From Acidimicrobiales bacterium (lineage in GTDB: Bacteria; Actinomycetota; Acidimicrobiia; Acidimicrobiales; Aldehydirespiratoraceae), in contig JAQWLJ010000038.1 in assembly GCA_029247365.1 (NCBI GenBank), forward strand, positions 1 through 64,000: 64,000 nucleotides of DNA, given 5' to 3'. This document shows positions 60,286-64,000 of the stretch, one piece after another (position 1 is the first letter of the stretch; each line of letters begins with the position of its first letter). The position numbers were made by a program, and so were the translations under genes. The notes under the pieces were generated by a model. The model was not told the DNA's origin and searched no databases. It was given only the letters and a program-made list of their open reading frames with translations.

Positions 60286-62784
60286 ATGAGCAACTCGGCC
60301 GATCCTCGCCTCCCACGCCTCGCCGTACCGTCCGCGTACCGCCTCGAACTCGTCCCTGATCTGGACATGTTCACGTTCACCGGGTCGGTTGAGATCGACG
60401 TCGAGATCGTTGCCCCCACCGACCATCTCGTAGTGAACGCAACCGAGCTCACGATCCATACGGCGACGATCACTGCTGGCGGCAAAACGCATACAGCCGG
60501 CATTGATCTTGACATGGAGACCGAGCGGCTGACGCTCAGCGCCAGTTCCGAGTTGTCCGCCGGTCCGGCCACGATTGCCATCACATTCGACGGCATCCTC
60601 AACGACCAACTCCGCGGCTTCTACCGGTCGAGCTACACCGACGAAACCGGAGCTGAGCATGTCATCGCTACCACACAGTTCCAGTCGACCGACGCTCGCC
60701 GCTGCTTCCCGTGCTGGGACGAACCCGAGTACAAGGCGACGTTCGAAACCACCCTGATCGTCGACGCCGACCATCTGGCTGTGTCAAATACCGCAGAGAT
60801 TGAGCGCACACCCGAGCCCAACGGCCGGATGCGGGTTCGCTACGCACCCACCATGGTCATGAGCACCTACCTCGTGGCGTTCGTGGTTGGCCCGCTGGAA
60901 GCGACCGAGCCAATCGATGCCGACGGCGTTCCCGTCCGAGTGATCCACCGTCCGGGCCAGACCCATCTCACGCTCTTCGCGCTCGATGTCGCCAAACACG
61001 CATTGCATTGGTTATCCGACTATTTCGCACTCCCGTATCCGTCCGACAAGGTCGACCTGATCGCGATACCCGACTTTGCGTTTGGGGCGATGGAGAACCT
61101 CGGTTGCGTGACCTTCCGTGAGGTCCTCCTGCTCGTCGACCCCGACGAGGTGAGCCAACCCGAACTCCAGGTCGTCGCCGACGTCATCAACCACGAGCTC
61201 GCCCACATGTGGTTCGGCGACCTCGTCACGATGCAGTGGTGGGAAGGCATCTGGCTCAACGAGGCCTTCGCCACATTCATGGAGATCAGCTGCAGCAATG
61301 CGTACCGGCCCGACTGGCGGGTCTGGGACAGTTTCGCCCGCTCCCGGGCTCGGGCCTTCGACGTTGACGCACTCGCCTCGACTCGACCGATCGAGTACCC
61401 CGTCCTCACCGCCGAAGACGCAGAAGGCATGTTCGACCTCCTCACCTATGAGAAGGGCGCTGCTGTCGTCCGCATGCTTGAGCAGTACCTCGGCGAAGAC
61501 ATATTCCGAGACGGTGTGCGGCACTACATCGCGACCCACGCCTACAAGAACACCGAGACGACCGATCTGTGGGATTCACTGGAACTCGTCTCCGGTCAGC
61601 CGGTGCAGGCTCTCATGAACGCATGGATCTTCCAGGGTGGCCACCCCGTCGTGACCGCCACGCCAAGCCCACATGGTCTTCGGCTCGAGCAACACCACTT
61701 CACGCTCGACCCATCGGTCGCTGACGACCGCACCTGGTCGATCCCGCTGGTGATCCGACACGTCGGCGGCACCACGTCGGTGCTCATGGACCAGCGATCG
61801 ATGCTGCTCACCGGCATTCAGGGCGCCCCGATCACTGTCAGCGAGGGTGCAAGCGGCTTCCTCCGCACCGCGATTACCACACATGCGCTTCCCGACCCGG
61901 CCGACCTCAGCCCTGCCGAGCGGCACAGCGTGATCGACGACGGCTGGGCGGCGTGCGTGGCGGGTTCGCTCACCGCCGCTGAGTTTCTGACCCTGTGCCG
62001 CCACTTTGCCGGAGAAGAGGACCTCAACGTCTGGCAGGCGATGAGTACGGGGCTCCACGGGCTCGATCGGCTTGTCGACAATGACGCCCGCCCCTCACTC
62101 CAAGCGGCCGTGCGACAGCTCGCTGAGCCCGCGCTCGCTGCGGTCGGCAATGAACCCGGTGCCAACGACGATGATCGAACACGAGAACTCCGTGCCACGC
62201 TCGTGCGCGTGCTGGGCACCGTGGGTGGCTCCCACAGCGTGATAGCGGCGGCCGCCGAGACACTCGATCACGACGATGCCTCACTCGCCGCAGCAGCTCT
62301 CGCCGTCGTGAGTCACAACGGCAGCGAGAACGAGTACGACACGGTCCACGACCGGTGGCAGCGAGCGGACGACCCCCAGAGCGAGGTCCGTAACCTGCGT
62401 GCGCTCACAAACTTTCCGTCCGTTAAGTTGATTGATCAGCTTCTCGCCGAGATCAGCGACGGGTCGGTCCGCACCCAGGACGCTCCATACGTGCTCGCCC
62501 GGGCCATGCACAACCGATTCGTCGACCGCTACGTCTGGGCCTATGTCCGCGACAACTGGGACGACCTCGACAACCGTTTCCCGAGCAACTCGATCCCAAG
62601 GATGCTCTCGGGCATCACTGCACTCGACGAACCCGACCTGGTCGATGAGGTGGCGGACTTCCTCGCCGACCATCCAACTCCACAGGCTGGCAAGCAGGTC
62701 GAACAGCACCTCGAGCGTCAAGCGATCAATGCTCGCCTCCGAAGCCGGGAGCACCAGCGGTTCAGCCGTTCGCTCCACAGCTGA
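60286..62784 (+). CDS. M1-family aminopeptidase (aminopeptidase N type)
   Basis: This 832-residue zinc metallopeptidase has the substrate-anchoring GAMENLG motif (DFAFGAMENLGCVTFRE) and the zinc site H303-E304-L-A-H307 with E326 (HELAHMWFGDLV, then WLNEAFATF). The N-terminal beta domain, catalytic domain and a long helical ERAP1-like C-terminal domain are all present. It removes N-terminal residues from peptides in the cytoplasm. ATG 60286 is supported by TACTCT 7 bases upstream (60273-60278); the longer frame to 60169 is not. Confidence 0.95.
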   Translation: MSNSADPRLPRLAVPSAYRLELVPDLDMFTFTGSVEIDVEIVAPTDHLVVNATELTIHTATITAGGKTHTAGIDLDMETERLTLSASSELSAGPATIAITFDGILNDQLRGFYRSSYTDETGAEHVIATTQFQSTDARRCFPCWDEPEYKATFETTLIVDADHLAVSNTAEIERTPEPNGRMRVRYAPTMVMSTYLVAFVVGPLEATEPIDADGVPVRVIHRPGQTHLTLFALDVAKHALHWLSDYFALPYPSDKVDLIAIPDFAFGAMENLGCVTFREVLLLVDPDEVSQPELQVVADVINHELAHMWFGDLVTMQWWEGIWLNEAFATFMEISCSNAYRPDWRVWDSFARSRARAFDVDALASTRPIEYPVLTAEDAEGMFDLLTYEKGAAVVRMLEQYLGEDIFRDGVRHYIATHAYKNTETTDLWDSLELVSGQPVQALMNAWIFQGGHPVVTATPSPHGLRLEQHHFTLDPSVADDRTWSIPLVIRHVGGTTSVLMDQRSMLLTGIQGAPITVSEGASGFLRTAITTHALPDPADLSPAERHSVIDDGWAACVAGSLTAAEFLTLCRHFAGEEDLNVWQAMSTGLHGLDRLVDNDARPSLQAAVRQLAEPALAAVGNEPGANDDDRTRELRATLVRVLGTVGGSHSVIAAAAETLDHDDASLAAAALAVVSHNGSENEYDTVHDRWQRADDPQSEVRNLRALTNFPSVKLIDQLLAEISDGSVRTQDAPYVLARAMHNRFVDRYVWAYVRDNWDDLDNRFPSNSIPRMLSGITALDEPDLVDEVADFLADHPTPQAGKQVEQHLERQAINARLRSREHQRFSRSLHS

Positions 62785-62828
62785 CGCCTGACTCTTTTCG
62801 TTCCTCCGTATGTCGTAACGTCGAGGCC

Positions 62829-62867
62829 ATGGCACCAGTCGGGCTCACGCCGATGGAGCAGACGTGA
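62829..62867 (+). other. 12-codon leader frame overlapping the metallophosphoesterase start
   Basis: ATG 62829 follows TAACGT (62816-62821) by 7 bases, so a leaderless transcript should begin with this frame, MAPVGLTPMEQT. Its TGA overlaps the GTG of the next gene (GTGA). It may couple translation to the metallophosphoesterase, or simply be the remnant of an older start. Confidence 0.4.
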
Positions 62868-64000
62868 CCCCGACCCTTCCGTTCACCGGTCTTTCACCAG
62901 TCGACGTGTTCGCCGTAGAGGACACGGTCGCGCAGTTCACGTGGCGCGGACTGCCCGATGGTGCGCTGCGACTTGCGGTGCACCACACGCGCGGAACCCA
63001 GATGATTGAGCTCGGCGAGGCCGACACCCCCGGAGCCGCCGATGTCGACGGTTTCGCGGCGGGCACCGCCACGAACGTCGATGTCGACGTCGACGGGAGA
63101 CCTATCGCTCGTTGTGTGGTCACCACCCTGCCTGCGCTTGACGGACCGCCGACCACCAAGATCGCAACAATCAGCGACCTCCACCTCGGCGAGGAAGGGT
63201 TTGGGCTCATCCGCCGACTTCGCGAGCCGAAGAGCATCGAACCCTACGCGCTGCGCTGTGCCAAGGCGGCGGTGCGCGAGGCGCAGGCGTGGGGGGCTGA
63301 ACTCCTCGTCATCAAGGGCGACATTACGGAACTTGGCATGCCTGCCGAGTGGGAACTCTTCGACAAGCTCCTGGCCGACATCCACATCCCGATTGCTGCG
63401 GTACCCGGGAACCACGACACGTTCGCCAAGCCCGGCTCGCTCGACGCCACCGAAGAGCTCCAGCGTCGCGGTCTGTTCCCCGAGCCGGTCCACACGATTG
63501 AGGTCAGCGGAGTGACCATCGTGATGGCCGACTCAACCGTCCCCGGCCACGGCTTCGGCCGGCTTGGAAGATGGATTGAGCAACTCGTCGATGCAGTTAA
63601 GTACAACCAGCCAGCGCTCCTCTTCACCCACCACCACCTCGAAACCAGGACCTACCCATACTTCTGGCCCCTTGGGGTCCAGAAGTATGACGCCGCCGAT
63701 CTGCTTCGGTCGTTGTTCCAGACCAACCCCAACCTGGTGATCTCAAGTGGACACACGCATCGCAACCGGGCCCGTCAGCACGCAACCGGCCTGATCACTG
63801 AAGTCTCAGCGACCAAGGACTATCCGGGTGTGTGGGCCGGCTACACGATCCACGCTTCGGGGGTCCGCCAGGTGGTGCGCCGCGTGGCCGAACCAACATG
63901 TGTTGCGTGGAACGATCGCACGCATGCGGTGGTGGGCGGTATCTGGGGCCGCTGGTCACCGGGTCGCATCGACGACCGCTGCCGCAACCATGAGTGGACG
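62864..64000 (+). CDS. Metallophosphoesterase (calcineurin-like), 3' end beyond the window
   Basis: The frame is open for 379 codons from GTG 62864 to the window edge. From about residue 100 it has all five metal motifs in order: ISDLHLGEE, KGDITE, VPGNHDTF, THHHLE and SSGHTHRN. The first ~100 residues form an added beta-rich domain. Such phosphoesterases hydrolyse cyclic nucleotides, lipids or other phosphodiesters; the substrate is unknown. It was not delimited by a stop inside the window, so the C-terminus is missing. Confidence 0.9.
   Translation, partial: MTPTLPFTGLSPVDVFAVEDTVAQFTWRGLPDGALRLAVHHTRGTQMIELGEADTPGAADVDGFAAGTATNVDVDVDGRPIARCVVTTLPALDGPPTTKIATISDLHLGEEGFGLIRRLREPKSIEPYALRCAKAAVREAQAWGAELLVIKGDITELGMPAEWELFDKLLADIHIPIAAVPGNHDTFAKPGSLDATEELQRRGLFPEPVHTIEVSGVTIVMADSTVPGHGFGRLGRWIEQLVDAVKYNQPALLFTHHHLETRTYPYFWPLGVQKYDAADLLRSLFQTNPNLVISSGHTHRNRARQHATGLITEVSATKDYPGVWAGYTIHASGVRQVVRRVAEPTCVAWNDRTHAVVGGIWGRWSPGRIDDRCRNHEWT

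Overview
The window reads as a piece of a GC-rich actinobacterial chromosome, most likely from the class Acidimicrobiia (inference from gene content; no database search was possible). The actinobacterial marks are an Rpf-like cell-wall lytic protein, the two very small basic ribosomal proteins bS22 and bL37, DUF501, a TIGR03084 protein, and a core gene order (rsmI, metG, tatD, rpf, rsmA, ispE, pth, rplY, prs, mfd, mazG, eno, ftsB, DUF501, ppx) that matches the order I know from mycobacteria. No phage, transposon, CRISPR array or rRNA was seen; one tRNA (Gln, UUG) is present.

Layout. 1-4.5 kb: an AtuA-type protein coupled to both subunits of a biotin-dependent acyl-CoA carboxylase, and a divergent enoyl-CoA hydratase. 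4.5-8 kb: an MFS transporter, a serine hydrolase, a decayed short-chain dehydrogenase remnant and a TIGR03084 protein. 8-32.6 kb: the long reverse-strand core block for nucleotide, translation, repair and envelope functions. Two sets of genes sit inside it: molybdenum-hydroxylase maturation genes (XdhC, MobA-like, CoxG-like) with a DUF6941 gene and an Lrp regulator, and a metallo-beta-lactamase-fold gene. 32.6-44 kb: a mixed metabolic region with an acyl-ACP desaturase divergent from a phytanoyl-CoA dioxygenase homologue, YchF, an HD-domain protein, an epimerase followed by bL37, a D-aminoacylase-like amidohydrolase, a split NDP-forming acyl-CoA synthetase and a queuosine-salvage protein. 44-60 kb: a BMP-type nucleoside ABC transporter, an adenosine deaminase (frameshifted as read), uracil phosphoribosyltransferase and an adenosine-kinase-like PfkB protein, which together look like nucleoside uptake and salvage. 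Interspersed are beta-oxidation-type crotonases and a TetR-controlled diiron protein. 60-64 kb: an M1 aminopeptidase and a metallophosphoesterase that runs off the edge.

The most pervasive non-gene signal is a TANNNT hexamer lying 6-8 bases (occasionally 5, 9 or 10) before the start codon of at least 26 genes. This is the expected layout of -10 boxes that give leaderless mRNAs. I used it to choose starts and to support small genes absent from ordinary length-based calling. In two divergent gene pairs the two opposing hexamers share the same central TA, so one 10-bp element appears to fire in both directions.
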